64,000 nucleotides of DNA, taken from assembly GCA_963977425.1 (NCBI GenBank), contig CAXBOO010000001.1, forward strand, positions 473,354 to 537,353. The letters run 5' to 3'. This document shows positions 24,271-33,464 of this stretch, one piece after another. Origin of the DNA: CAXBOO01 sp963977425. Its GTDB lineage: Bacteria; Bacteroidota; Bacteroidia; Flavobacteriales_D; Luteibaculaceae. The position numbers and the translations under genes are program-made. Under the pieces are notes generated by a model. The model did no database searches. It was not told where the DNA came from and was given only the letters and a program-made list of their open reading frames with translations. Every line of letters starts with the position of its first letter. The first letter of the stretch is position 1.

Positions 24271-26289
24271 CTATAACCTATCTATGAAATGTAGGGTTTT
24301 GCTTTCGGAGTAAGCGATTTTGTCTCCGAGTGTAATGATGTTGAGAGCTTTATTGGGCGATTTTATGTTGCATCGAACACCTGGTGCTATGAATAAGGAA
24401 TAAAATTCACCATCGTTGTACAAAACCGAGTTGTTGGCTACCCAAGGTTTTTCATTCAAAAATTTGTTTTCAACTAAGTCGCCATCTTGTGTAAGCAGTA
24501 CCAATTGCATATTGCCTACAGCATAAATGTAATTGCCAAGATCTACTAAAGTGGAGAAGGTATCCTCGCTGAATTTTTCTGCTTTGTTTGCGTTGGTGTT
24601 GCCTATGTGCAAATGTCCTTCTTCGTTGAGATAAAAAACATTAGCAAAGGCCGAATTGCTAGCGATTTTACTGACTGAATTTTTAAAAGGGATGGATTTT
24701 TGGGTCCCTCTTTTTTGCCCCCTAGGGTTTAAAATGTAGGCACTTGAAGCTGTAGAAGCTAAGATGCAATCCAGCGATTTAATCTTTTTATAAGCAATGT
24801 TTTTGATGTCGCCATCTAAAGTTATTTCGCTCCAACCTTTGGTTTTTTCTCCGTCCAATAAATAATTTTTTAGTCGTTTGCCTACGGGTACTAATAAGCG
24901 CTCTTTTTTTGCTTTGTATTTAACCAATAGCGGAGGGGCTGTACAATTCAGTCTTTTAGGAAAACCACTTACACTTCTGCCTAAAATGTCAATTTGGTAC
25001 AACTTTCGGTTGGTATTGAATACGTATTGAATTTTGTTGTTTCTAAATCGATCTACCTCTACTGGTTTTCCTAGTATTTCACCATCGATAGTTGTTTTCC
25101 AGAGTATTTTTCCGTTGCTGTTTAAGTAGTATAACACATGGTCGGCAGTTTGCACCATGATGCACGGAGTTTTACTTCGGTGGTTTTTTACTGCGTAAGG
25201 GCCGTAAACGATAGGCTCAGAAAAATTTACTTCAAATTCACCTGGGTCGTTGGCGCTACGTTGTACCGATTGATTGCTGGATAAAACATGCCAAATTTTC
25301 AATTCCTTTTGGCTTTCATACGATAAAAAAATGCCTTTTTGAATGAATTTTGGCGTCAGTTTTAGCGCAGGAAAATCTAGGGCCGAAACTTGTTTAATCC
25401 AATTGATGTTTTGCTCTTTTTTGATGTTTTGTAGTCCTTTATTTTCGTAAAACATGTCCAACAAATTGTTGGTGGCACTTTCGTTTGAAGACATAATTTC
25501 TAGTCCGTTGATGAAAGCCGATGTTAAACTGTCTGTACTGCAAATTCTAGCATCTCGGTATTTTTTTGAGCAAGCTAATACCGAATCTGCTTTGCTGATA
25601 GTGAATGAAATGTTTTCCCAGTTGAATTGCAAAGTGTTTTGAGAAATAGAGAATTGACTGGCGTTGGGTGGAATAAAATTAAGTGTCGTTCCGGTAATTG
25701 AACCAGAATTTGGTTGAGAAAAACTGTATCCAGTAGCCGATTCGTTGATGTCGTTGTATTCAACCAAAAAAGGTTGGTTCTCGCTCAAAGAAACCAAAAC
25801 GTTCTTGCTTTCTTGTGTTAATGCTTTTAGCTCCTCCATATTGGGATCCAATTGCAGTAAGTCGTTTTTCTGAATTTTTAGAAGTATTTGTTGGATAAGA
25901 ACAGCATTGGTTGACGTGTAAACTTTTCTGCCAGAAACAAAAAACAGTTCTTTTCCAAGGGAGAAAATAGTGTCTGAACTGTAGATGTTGTCAATTTTAA
26001 GTTTGGTGTTTAAATCGGTGCTGTCTAACTGTAAGCTATCGTTTAGAATGATGCAACTAGCAATGTGTTCGGGAAATGTGTTGCATATAAAATAGGTTTT
26101 ACCTACAATTGAATGATCTAAAAACAATCCTTCCACTTCCTTATGAATATCCATAGCTATGGTATTGGAAGGAACAACCAAGAAAGGGTCAAGTTGTTCT
26201 TTGCTGACTTCTTCAACGGTGAAAAATTTCCATGCCAAAAGCACAATGGCAAGAACAAGAGCAAGAGGGGTGAGTGCTTTTTTAATCAT
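24271..26289 (-). CDS. Membrane-anchored protein with C-terminal beta-propeller-like region
   Basis: A 672-residue protein with a single N-terminal hydrophobic anchor (ALTPLALVLAIVLLAWKF). Residues about 30-340 form an alpha/beta region resembling DUF3352-type proteins (e.g. KELFFVSGRKVYTSTNAVLI). Residues about 380-670 contain propeller-blade-like repeats of the PQQ/outer-membrane-assembly type, e.g. VLYYLNSNGKILWKTTIDGE, KLYQIDILGRSVSGFPKRL and LVLLTQDGDLVENKFLNEKP. Probably periplasmic and attached to the inner membrane. The downstream neighbour in the transcript's 5' direction is rnhB (3-nt gap), an association I recall from other Flavobacteriales; function unknown. Confidence 0.68.
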   Translation of the reverse strand: MIKKALTPLALVLAIVLLAWKFFTVEEVSKEQLDPFLVVPSNTIAMDIHKEVEGLFLDHSIVGKTYFICNTFPEHIASCIILNDSLQLDSTDLNTKLKIDNIYSSDTIFSLGKELFFVSGRKVYTSTNAVLIQQILLKIQKNDLLQLDPNMEELKALTQESKNVLVSLSENQPFLVEYNDINESATGYSFSQPNSGSITGTTLNFIPPNASQFSISQNTLQFNWENISFTISKADSVLACSKKYRDARICSTDSLTSAFINGLEIMSSNESATNNLLDMFYENKGLQNIKKEQNINWIKQVSALDFPALKLTPKFIQKGIFLSYESQKELKIWHVLSSNQSVQRSANDPGEFEVNFSEPIVYGPYAVKNHRSKTPCIMVQTADHVLYYLNSNGKILWKTTIDGEILGKPVEVDRFRNNKIQYVFNTNRKLYQIDILGRSVSGFPKRLNCTAPPLLVKYKAKKERLLVPVGKRLKNYLLDGEKTKGWSEITLDGDIKNIAYKKIKSLDCILASTASSAYILNPRGQKRGTQKSIPFKNSVSKIASNSAFANVFYLNEEGHLHIGNTNANKAEKFSEDTFSTLVDLGNYIYAVGNMQLVLLTQDGDLVENKFLNEKPWVANNSVLYNDGEFYSLFIAPGVRCNIKSPNKALNIITLGDKIAYSESKTLHFIDRL

Positions 26290-26292
26290 CGG

Positions 26293-26892
26293 TTACAAAT
26301 TTAATGTTAATTGCTCGGGTAGTTGTCGGAAAGATTGTCGGTGTATGGGAGTAAGTCCGTGTTGTGTTATTCCTTCTCGGTGCGCTTTGGTGGGGTAGCC
26401 TTTGTTTTTGTTCCAAGCATAGTGAGGGTATAGCTCGTGTTGCTCGAGCATGAATTTATCTCTGCTTGTTTTTGCGAGAATAGATGCGGCCGCAATATTC
26501 ATAAATCGTCCATCGCCTTTTACCATGCAAGTAAATGGAATGGTAAGGTTGCTTCGGAAGCGGTTGCCGTCTATGAGCAAATGTTCGGGTTCTACTTTTA
26601 AGTTCTTTACAGCATTGGTCATTGCCAAAAAAGAAGCGTTTAAAATGTTGATTTTATCAATCGTTGTGTGATCAACAAAAGCAACAGCATAAGCCAGAGC
26701 ATTTTCGATTATAAAGTCGGCCAATTCCAACCTTTTCTTTTCGCTAATTTTTTTAGAATCGTCAAGACCTTCAATTACCATATCAGGAGGTAAAATAACG
26801 GCAGCAGCTACTACGGGTCCTGCTAAACAACCGCGTCCAGCTTCGTCGCACCCAGCTTCCAATTTGTCTTTTAAGTGACTATGTTCTAGCAT
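26293..26892 (-). CDS. rnhB: Ribonuclease HII
   Basis: Removes RNA from RNA-DNA hybrids and misincorporated ribonucleotides. 199 residues, the usual RNase HII length. Catalytic carboxylates are visible in CDEAGRG (D16, E17) and LLIDGNRF; MNIAAASILAKTSRD and YPHYAWNKNKGYPTKAHR are the conserved C-terminal segments. Overlaps the end of the upstream glycosyltransferase gene by 14 nt and is followed after 3 nt by the propeller protein gene. Confidence 0.96.
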   Translation of the reverse strand: MLEHSHLKDKLEAGCDEAGRGCLAGPVVAAAVILPPDMVIEGLDDSKKISEKKRLELADFIIENALAYAVAFVDHTTIDKINILNASFLAMTNAVKNLKVEPEHLLIDGNRFRSNLTIPFTCMVKGDGRFMNIAAASILAKTSRDKFMLEQHELYPHYAWNKNKGYPTKAHREGITQHGLTPIHRQSFRQLPEQLTLNL

Positions 26893-27982
26893 AATCTTCG
26901 GCTATGGTTTGGGCAATGTGTTCGGCGCTTATTTGCCAATCAAAACGTTTAATATTTTCTCGCCCTTTTGCTATCAGGTTGTTTCTTACATCCTCATTAT
27001 GAAGAATGGAATTTAGCTTGTCTTTTAATTCTTCGGTGTTTTCGGCATCGAATAATAGGGTGCTATTACCTGCAATTTCTGGTAAGGAAGTATTGTTGCT
27101 GCAAACAACTGGGCAATCAAAACTTTGAGCTTCTATAATAGGTAGACCAAAACCTTCGTACAATGAAGGATAACAAAATGCCGAAGCGTTTTTGTACAAG
27201 TTGGCTAATTCTTGGTCGTCTACTCTCCCAAGAAGCTTGATGTATTTGGTGTCAATATTTTTAAGCCAAAGTTCGTCGTTCCACATGCTCATTCCTGCTA
27301 TGTGCAATTCTAAATTTTGATTTTCTTTTCGTTTTTTTAAATCTGAAAATGCGGCAATAAGCGTTTTTAGGTTTTTTCGCGGATGCAACGATCCAACGTA
27401 AAGAATATACGCAGGAGCTGTTGTTTTCCTGTTTTCAGCTTCCGGTAAATTGACAGCGTTGTAGGCTACCGAAATTTTATCCGAGGGTATATTGTATGTA
27501 TCGACAATGCAGTTTTTAGAAAATTCAGATACAGTAAATATATGGTTGCTAACCTTAGCGTATTGCGGGAAGTAGGTTTTGTAAAAATACCGCTCGGCTC
27601 GAGGTAAAAATTGGTCGTTGTCCTCAAAGTTTAAATCGTGAATGACATGGTACATTTTGCCTTTGTACCCCAATGGCAAATAACCTTCAGGAGAAAAATA
27701 GGGGATGTTGCCCATTTTTTTTAACCAGTTTTTTACCCGTATATGAAACCAGATATAATATAAGATGGGATGTCTTGCCATGGGCAATAACATAACGGGG
27801 ACAACGTTTTTTTCGAATAAAAAATCCTCGTTTACTTTTCGGTCAAACAAGAAATAAAAAGTGCAGTTGGGCCAAAGTTTTACCCATCGTTTTAATATTT
27901 CAATGCTAAAGCGGCCAATACCTTCAGTTTTACCTGGAATAAGCAGGCGAGTGTTGATGGCTATGGCTTTAGGAACTGACAT
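26879..27982 (-). CDS. GT4-family glycosyltransferase
   Basis: Glycosyltransferase of the GT-B/GT4 family, 367 residues from ATG 27982 (MSVPKAIAINTRLLIPG). The in-frame TTG at 28000 is rejected because the family starts at this segment. Features: N-terminal GIGRFSIEIL, the domain-linker LYVGSLHPRKNLKTLIAAF, and the donor-site E-x7-E motif EGFGLPIIEAQSFDCPVV with CSNNTSLPEIAG. Likely builds exopolysaccharide or O-antigen with the divergent flippase, Wzz-like and ligase genes. The acceptor and sugar are not predictable. A TACCTTCG box precedes the start. Confidence 0.9.
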   Translation of the reverse strand: MSVPKAIAINTRLLIPGKTEGIGRFSIEILKRWVKLWPNCTFYFLFDRKVNEDFLFEKNVVPVMLLPMARHPILYYIWFHIRVKNWLKKMGNIPYFSPEGYLPLGYKGKMYHVIHDLNFEDNDQFLPRAERYFYKTYFPQYAKVSNHIFTVSEFSKNCIVDTYNIPSDKISVAYNAVNLPEAENRKTTAPAYILYVGSLHPRKNLKTLIAAFSDLKKRKENQNLELHIAGMSMWNDELWLKNIDTKYIKLLGRVDDQELANLYKNASAFCYPSLYEGFGLPIIEAQSFDCPVVCSNNTSLPEIAGNSTLLFDAENTEELKDKLNSILHNEDVRNNLIAKGRENIKRFDWQISAEHIAQTIAEDYART

Positions 27983-28048
27983 GGCGGCGAAGGTACACAA
28001 TATGCATTTTTTGATGGCTCAATGATAAGAAAGTATAGTTTTGTAGCA

Positions 28049-29494
28049 ATGCAGAAGAAATTTTTTGGCAACCTGCTTTTTCTCTTGTTTCTCAACCTTT
28101 TGGTTAAGCCATTTTGGATTTTGGGAATAGACCGTGCTGTCCAAAATCATGTAGGATACGAAGCTTATGGAGAATATTTTGCCTTATTCAATTTCTCTTT
28201 TTTACTCAACATATTTCTCGATTTAGGACTCACCAATTACAACAACCGAAATGTAGCTCAGAGCCATGTAATGTTTCACAAGTATTTGGGTACATTGCTT
28301 CGCTTGAAATTGTGGCTAGGTGTAGTATATGCTGCACTTACCTTGGTGTTGGGGTTAGTGTTAGGGTACGATAGCAAGGCATTCGAACTTATGGGGTTGT
28401 TGGCCTTGAATCAATTCCTCATCAGTTTTATTCTTTTCCTTCGATCCAATCTGTCGGGCTTGTTTCTCTTCAAAACGGACAGTATAATGTCTGTTTTAGA
28501 TCGATGTTTGCTTATTCTGTTTGTTGGCTTTTTACTGTATTTCGATAATGGTTCTTTGCTAACCATTCGTACGTTTATATTGGCTCAAACATTAGCTTAT
28601 GCTTTAGTAGTCGTGGTTTTACTGATAATTCTGTTTCGTATTAAGGAAAGAATTTCAACCAAAGTTAAAAGCCGATTTAGCATTGCTGTTGTTAAACAGA
28701 GTTTGCCTTTTGCCTTATTGGTATTGCTTATGACATTGTATACCAAAACCGATGCTGTAATGCTCGAAAGAATGTTGCCAGATGGTAAATTGTACACGGG
28801 CATTTATGCCCAAGGATATCGTTTGCTAGAAGCCTTAAATATGATAGCCTTCCTCTTTTCGACTTTGCTTTTGCCAACGTTTTCTAGGATGATCAAAAAT
28901 AGTGTGCCTGTGGCGTCATTGTCTTTGTCGGCTAGTAAACTATTAAGTGTTTTCGCATTTGGGGCTGCTTTGATGGCGTTTTTGTTCAAAGAACCCATTA
29001 TTACGGCTATGTATCCAGATGCTGTTGAACGATCGTATGAGATATTTCCGATGCTGTTGTTGTGTATAATTCCCATTTCAGGGACGTATGTATACGGTAC
29101 GTTATTAACCGCTGCGGGCAATTTAAAGTGGTTGAATATGATGGCCGTTGGTGGGTTGATGCTGAATGTACTGCTGAATGTATTGTTGATACCTCGTTAT
29201 GATGTTATGGGTGCAGTTGTAGCTACAATCATCACCCAATTTGCTACATTCTTTGTTCAGTTATATATCAGTAAAGAGTACCACCGCTTGTTTGCTGCTG
29301 TAGGGGTGTTGATAAAACAATTGGCAATTGTAGTAGTTGTTTTTGTTGCGCATAGTGGCTTGAATTTGTTTTTGAGTTTGTGGTGGTGTTTTGTTCTCGA
29401 CGCCCTTTTGTATATAGGAATTAGTGTAGGATTAAAACAAGTGGAGCTAAAATACTTTTGGCAAATGTTACGTTCAAGGGAGCAAGCTGTTTAA
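28049..29494 (+). CDS. Polysaccharide flippase (Wzx-like, MOP superfamily)
   Basis: Integral membrane protein of 481 residues with about 12-14 hydrophobic segments of the MOP/MATE-related oligosaccharide flippase superfamily. N-terminus FFGNLLFLLFLNLLVKPFWILGIDRAVQN is typical for Bacteroidota lipopolysaccharide-biosynthesis flippases. LMTLYTKTDAVMLERML and VYGTLLTAAGNLKWLN are conserved inner parts. ATG 28049 preferred; the ATG at 28022 would add nine residues. TAGTTTTG stands only 5 nt before 28049. Followed by the Wzz-like gene after 29 nt. Would translocate lipid-linked glycan across the inner membrane. Confidence 0.88.
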   Translation: MQKKFFGNLLFLLFLNLLVKPFWILGIDRAVQNHVGYEAYGEYFALFNFSFLLNIFLDLGLTNYNNRNVAQSHVMFHKYLGTLLRLKLWLGVVYAALTLVLGLVLGYDSKAFELMGLLALNQFLISFILFLRSNLSGLFLFKTDSIMSVLDRCLLILFVGFLLYFDNGSLLTIRTFILAQTLAYALVVVVLLIILFRIKERISTKVKSRFSIAVVKQSLPFALLVLLMTLYTKTDAVMLERMLPDGKLYTGIYAQGYRLLEALNMIAFLFSTLLLPTFSRMIKNSVPVASLSLSASKLLSVFAFGAALMAFLFKEPIITAMYPDAVERSYEIFPMLLLCIIPISGTYVYGTLLTAAGNLKWLNMMAVGGLMLNVLLNVLLIPRYDVMGAVVATIITQFATFFVQLYISKEYHRLFAAVGVLIKQLAIVVVVFVAHSGLNLFLSLWWCFVLDALLYIGISVGLKQVELKYFWQMLRSREQAV

Positions 29495-29523
29495 AATGCT
29501 ACTTTTGCCCTCGAATTGTACCT

Positions 29524-30483
29524 ATGGAAACCCAGTCTTTTTCATTTTCTGATATATTACCGGTTATAAAAAAACACTTCAAACTCTTAATGATTTTGGG
29601 TGCTTTGGCTGCTGTATTGGCCGCTGTATTTTCAATGCCGACGTTTATTAAGCCCCGTTATACATCAATGGGAGTGTATTATCCAAGCAATATTTCTTCG
29701 TATGCTAAGGAGTCTCGTACTGAGCAATTGTTGCAATTGTTCGAATCTTCAGCCATTAGAGATTCTCTAATTGCCAAGTTTGATTTGTACAAGAAGTTCG
29801 AAATTGAACCAAATGGAGCTGGAGCAAAGCACGGTATGACGATGATGCTAAGTGAGCGCATCAGTGTTTCTAAAAACCGATACGAAGCTGTAGAGATAAA
29901 AGTTCAAGACGAAAGTCCTGATACGGCATATCTTATGGTGCAAGAACTTGTGAAGCAATGCAATTTGCTGACTAGAAGACTACAGCGTGAAAAAAGCCAA
30001 GAAGTTTTTGACATGAGAACAGCACAACTGGCTGAACAAAAAAGAGTTGCTGCTTTACTCGATAAGCAATTGAAAGATCTTAGTAAAGGATATGGTATAC
30101 TTGAATTAGAATCTCAAACTCAAGAAATTACACAAGGTTTATACCGTTTGTTGGCAAGTGGGAAGTCTGAAAATTCAGCTGCTGTAAAACAGGCCAACGC
30201 ACTATTAGAAGCTTTAAAAGAAAAAGGTGCTGAGTATCAAACACTGTATCTTCTGAAAGAATTTGTTGTAGAATTTTTAGGCGAAGTAGAAGTTGGATAC
30301 CAACGAGCTTACAACGATATTCATAAAGAATTGACATATACCAATGAAATTGTAGCACCTGTAATTCCAGACAAGAAAAGTTACCCTGTACGTTGGATCA
30401 TTGTATTTACAGCTGTGTTTATTACCGAACTTTTTGCAGTAATCGTATTCTTAATTGCTGATGCTCAAAAACGTAGAGCTTAA
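29524..30483 (+). CDS. Wzz-like chain-length determinant protein
   Basis: 319-residue membrane protein with the topology of polysaccharide co-polymerases: TM1 near residues 22-42 (LLMILGALAAVLAAVFSMP), a long periplasmic part with coiled-coil-like helices (about 150-240, e.g. EKSQEVFDMRTAQLAEQKRV), and TM2 near 292-312 (WIIVFTAVFITELFAVIVFL) preceded by PVIPDKKSYP, matching the proline-rich segment before TM2 of Wzz proteins. No C-terminal tyrosine kinase. ATG 29524 is used because the TTG at 29458 lies inside the flippase gene. Overlaps the next gene by 23 nt. Confidence 0.78.
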   Translation: METQSFSFSDILPVIKKHFKLLMILGALAAVLAAVFSMPTFIKPRYTSMGVYYPSNISSYAKESRTEQLLQLFESSAIRDSLIAKFDLYKKFEIEPNGAGAKHGMTMMLSERISVSKNRYEAVEIKVQDESPDTAYLMVQELVKQCNLLTRRLQREKSQEVFDMRTAQLAEQKRVAALLDKQLKDLSKGYGILELESQTQEITQGLYRLLASGKSENSAAVKQANALLEALKEKGAEYQTLYLLKEFVVEFLGEVEVGYQRAYNDIHKELTYTNEIVAPVIPDKKSYPVRWIIVFTAVFITELFAVIVFLIADAQKRRA

Positions 30484-31906
30484 TTCCAAGGCATTTTTAA
30501 TTGCTGCTATTTTCACGATAGCTACGTGCATTGGATTGGCTTTTGAGTTCTATTATAGTTTTCTTATTCCACCAGTAATAGCGGTCGTTCTTATAGCATT
30601 GCATCGCTATGATTATTTGTTGGGAATCATCATTATCAGTACCCCATTATCATTCAATTTCGAAAACTTAGCTGTTGGAGGTATTGGATTTTATTTTCCG
30701 ACCGAACCGTTGTTGTTTGGCATGTTGCTGTTGTTTGCATTGCAAAGTGTCAGAAAATCTTTGATTGATAAAAAATGGGTCGATCACCCAGTTTCTGTCA
30801 TCGTTATTTTTAGCCTTTTTTGGATGGCTGTGTGTACTTACACTAGCTCAATGCCAATGGTGTCGTTTAAATATTTGTTGGCTAGACTTTGGTTTGTAGT
30901 AGCGCTATTTTATATGGCTGGCATGTTGTTTAAAAACAAGCAAAACATCATGCGCTATGTTTGGTTTTACTTGGTGCCTTTGGCTATAGTAATTATTTAT
31001 ACTGTTGCCCATCATGCCATCAATGATTTTAGCCACGATGCCGCCCATTGGGTAATGAGTCCGTTTTATAAAGATCATACTTCATACGGTGCTGTATTGG
31101 CCTTATATCTGCCGGTAACCGTGCTGTTGTTGATTTATGGGAAGTTTAAAAGCGATTGGGTAAAACCAATACTTATTGCCATTCTAACCATACTGGTAAT
31201 CGGGTTGATTTTGTCTTATACCCGAGCGGCTTGGGTGTCAATCTTAGGAGCTTTTGGAGTTTGGTGCATTCTTAAATTTAAAATTCCGAGCAAACTAGTT
31301 TATACTGGAGCTGGGCTTATGGTTGTTTTGTTTTTTGTCTATCAAAATAGATTGTTTGATGATTTAGAAAAAAACAGGCAGGATTCTTCAGACAATTTAT
31401 CGGAGCACGTGGAGAGCATCTCTAATATCAGTTCAGATGCATCTAATCTAGAACGTATCAATAGATGGAATTCAGCGCTTAGAATGTTTGCTGATAGACC
31501 CGTATTTGGATTTGGTCCAGGTACTTATATGTTTCAATATGCCCCTTTTCAAAAAAACGATGAGAAAACCATCATCAGTACCAATTTAGGAGAAGTAGGA
31601 AATGCTCATAGCGAGTATTTAGGTCCTTTGTCGGAAGGAGGATTGTTTGGTTCGCTTAGTTTTATTGCTTTGCTTATTGCCTCGTTGTATTATGGAATAA
31701 ATCTGTACAAGCGCATACCTGAAGACGATGTCATGAAACAATTGGTGTTGGGCTTAGTGTTAGGCCTCATTACCTATTATATACATGGTATCCTAAACAA
31801 TTATTTGGATACGGATAAGGCATCAGTTCCTTTCTGGACGTTCATTGCTAGTATTGTTGCCTTGGATATTTACCATTATCCAAAGAATAAAAAAGTAAAG
31901 GCTTAA
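30461..31906 (+). CDS. O-antigen ligase/polymerase family protein
   Basis: Multi-pass inner-membrane protein of 481 residues with about 11-12 hydrophobic segments and the large periplasmic loop typical of the WaaL/Wzy family. Within this loop the Wzy_C-type sequence WNSALRMFADRPVFGFGPGTY is followed by NAHSEYLGPLSEGGLFG, the conserved H-containing H-N/S-x-x-L motif region. ATG at 30461, overlapping the Wzz-like gene by 23 nt. Could polymerise glycan repeats or ligate them to lipid A core; the neighbouring flippase and Wzz suit either. The stop lies 5 nt from the stop of the convergent gene. Confidence 0.85.
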   Translation: MLKNVELNSKAFLIAAIFTIATCIGLAFEFYYSFLIPPVIAVVLIALHRYDYLLGIIIISTPLSFNFENLAVGGIGFYFPTEPLLFGMLLLFALQSVRKSLIDKKWVDHPVSVIVIFSLFWMAVCTYTSSMPMVSFKYLLARLWFVVALFYMAGMLFKNKQNIMRYVWFYLVPLAIVIIYTVAHHAINDFSHDAAHWVMSPFYKDHTSYGAVLALYLPVTVLLLIYGKFKSDWVKPILIAILTILVIGLILSYTRAAWVSILGAFGVWCILKFKIPSKLVYTGAGLMVVLFFVYQNRLFDDLEKNRQDSSDNLSEHVESISNISSDASNLERINRWNSALRMFADRPVFGFGPGTYMFQYAPFQKNDEKTIISTNLGEVGNAHSEYLGPLSEGGLFGSLSFIALLIASLYYGINLYKRIPEDDVMKQLVLGLVLGLITYYIHGILNNYLDTDKASVPFWTFIASIVALDIYHYPKNKKVKA

Positions 31907-31911
31907 TACAA

Positions 31912-32820
31912 TTACTTTCTTTTTGTCAATCCTTTGATAGCTGCTAACTCGCGCATTTTTTCACGAGCATCGGTTGCTGGTATCCCAAACATTCGACTGT
32001 TTTCTACAGTGTTTTTATTCACCCCAGAGAAGGCCAATATTTCTGTGCCATCGGCCAGATGTACATCGCTTGAAATACTACAGTTGCCCCATATCTTAAC
32101 GTTGTTGCCAATTTTCACGCAACCAGCAATGGCATTTTTTCCAGCAATTAAGCAATGTTCGCCTAAGATGGTGTCGTGTCCTATGTGTACTTGGTTATCG
32201 ATCTTACTGCCTTTTCCTATACGTGTATCGGCACTTACGCCTTTATCAACTGTGCAAAGAGCTCCAATATGAACGTTGTCTTCTATTACAACATTCCCAC
32301 AACTGTGCATTTGGTTGTATCCATTGTCTCGCTTTTGGTAATAGAAGGCATCAGCTCCTAAAACAGTGTTGGCGTGAATGGTGACATTTTTTCCAATAAC
32401 TGTATTGTCGTATACAACTACACCTGGATGCAAAACTGTTCCTTCGCCTATTTGTACGTTTTTACCTATCATAACATTCAACGCTATATCGGTGTTTGGA
32501 TATTCAGGGCGTGAGAATGATTCGGCTACTTGTACAGGGCTAAAATGTTGGTTTATTAAGTTGAAAGTGGCAAACGGATCGGGGCTGATGAGTATGCCTT
32601 TTCCATCAGGGAAATCAATTTTTTCTTTTACAATCACAACGCTCGCTGCCGATTGAAATGCTTTGTTGTAGTATTTAGCTGCATCGCAAAAAATGATGTC
32701 GCCTTGTCGTACACGGTGTATTTCATTGCTACCAGATAAAGGTAGGTCGCCATTGCCATGAAAATCAAGATTGAATTTTTTGGCGAATTCTGCTAAAGTA
32801 TATGCGAAAGGAAAATCCAT
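31912..32820 (-). CDS. LpxD-like acyltransferase paralogue (second copy)
   Basis: 302-residue LpxD-like protein: N-terminal substrate-binding domain (TLAEFAKKFNL ... EIHRVRQGDIIFCDAAKYYNKAF) and a hexapeptide-repeat beta-helix (NVMIGKNVQIGEGTVLHPGV onwards) with IHANTVLGADAFYY and VDKGVSADTRIGKGSKID. Distinct from the canonical lpxD of this window, which has the usual VAHNVEIGKN and SDGFGFAP segments (here ADAFYYQK and IGHDTILGE). It may acylate or acetylate a related nucleotide sugar; the exact substrate is unknown. The ATG directly abuts the T-tract of the upstream terminator. Confidence 0.85.
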   Translation of the reverse strand: MDFPFAYTLAEFAKKFNLDFHGNGDLPLSGSNEIHRVRQGDIIFCDAAKYYNKAFQSAASVVIVKEKIDFPDGKGILISPDPFATFNLINQHFSPVQVAESFSRPEYPNTDIALNVMIGKNVQIGEGTVLHPGVVVYDNTVIGKNVTIHANTVLGADAFYYQKRDNGYNQMHSCGNVVIEDNVHIGALCTVDKGVSADTRIGKGSKIDNQVHIGHDTILGEHCLIAGKNAIAGCVKIGNNVKIWGNCSISSDVHLADGTEILAFSGVNKNTVENSRMFGIPATDAREKMRELAAIKGLTKRK

Positions 32821-32846
32821 AAAAAAAGCCCCAAAGGAGGGGCTTT
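32821..32846 (-). terminator. Terminator after efp, abutting the next start codon
   Basis: On the minus strand, arms AAAGCCCC and GGGGCTTT enclose a short loop, followed by T7 directly joined to the ATG of the lpxD-like gene. TACATTTA stands just before the left arm. Confidence 0.82.
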
Positions 32847-32868
32847 AAATGTACTGAATTAGTTGTTT

Positions 32869-33432
32869 TTATTTTACGCGCTCTGCATAAGATTTTGTAC
32901 GCGTGTCAATTTTCACTCTATCACCTTGGTTAATGAACAATGGTACACGAATTTCGGCTCCAGAATCAATGGTAGCAGGTTTCATGGCATTGGTAGCTGT
33001 GTCGCCTTTTACACCGGGTTCAGTGTATGTGATTTCGGCCTCAATAAAAGGAGGTAAATCAAGTGTTAGTGCTTTTTCTTCATCGGCGTGAAAAAGAATT
33101 TCAACATCCATTTCTTCCTTCAAAAACTCGATAGCATCTACCATGTTTTCTTCTAAAGAAATTTGCTCAAATGTTTCTTTGTGCATAAAGTGAAGTCCAA
33201 TATCATCTCTATACAAGTATTGATATTTTCTTCTTTCTATGTTGATTACTTCAATTTTTACACCTGCATTGAATGTGTTTTCTAACACTTTACCAGAAGT
33301 TAAACTTCTCATTTTGGTACGTACAAATGCAGCTCCTTTACCAGGTTTTACATGTTGAAATTCAATGATTTGAAATAAATCGCTGTTGTGCTTTATGCAT
33401 AAGCCGTTTTTGATGTCGGACGTATTAGCCAT
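32869..33432 (-). CDS. efp: Elongation factor P
   Basis: Translation factor that relieves ribosome stalling at polyproline. 187 residues, three domains: KOW-like domain I with the loop KPGKGAAFVR (K32 equals the modified Lys34 of E. coli), central OB domain (YLYRDDIGLHFMHKETFEQI) and the C-terminal OB domain ending in KIDTRTKSYAERV. Full-length and canonical. Within the lpx block but ends in its own terminator before the lpxD paralogue. Confidence 0.97.
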   Translation of the reverse strand: MANTSDIKNGLCIKHNSDLFQIIEFQHVKPGKGAAFVRTKMRSLTSGKVLENTFNAGVKIEVINIERRKYQYLYRDDIGLHFMHKETFEQISLEENMVDAIEFLKEEMDVEILFHADEEKALTLDLPPFIEAEITYTEPGVKGDTATNAMKPATIDSGAEIRVPLFINQGDRVKIDTRTKSYAERVK

Positions 33433-33464
33433 ATCTGTGTTTTATAAAATGGATGTTTCTGTTT

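Noticed and set aside
28000..28022. Possible leader peptide or start of the glycosyltransferase at TTG 28000
   Set aside because: The ATG at 27982 begins the family's conserved N-terminus; the added six residues are not conserved-looking.
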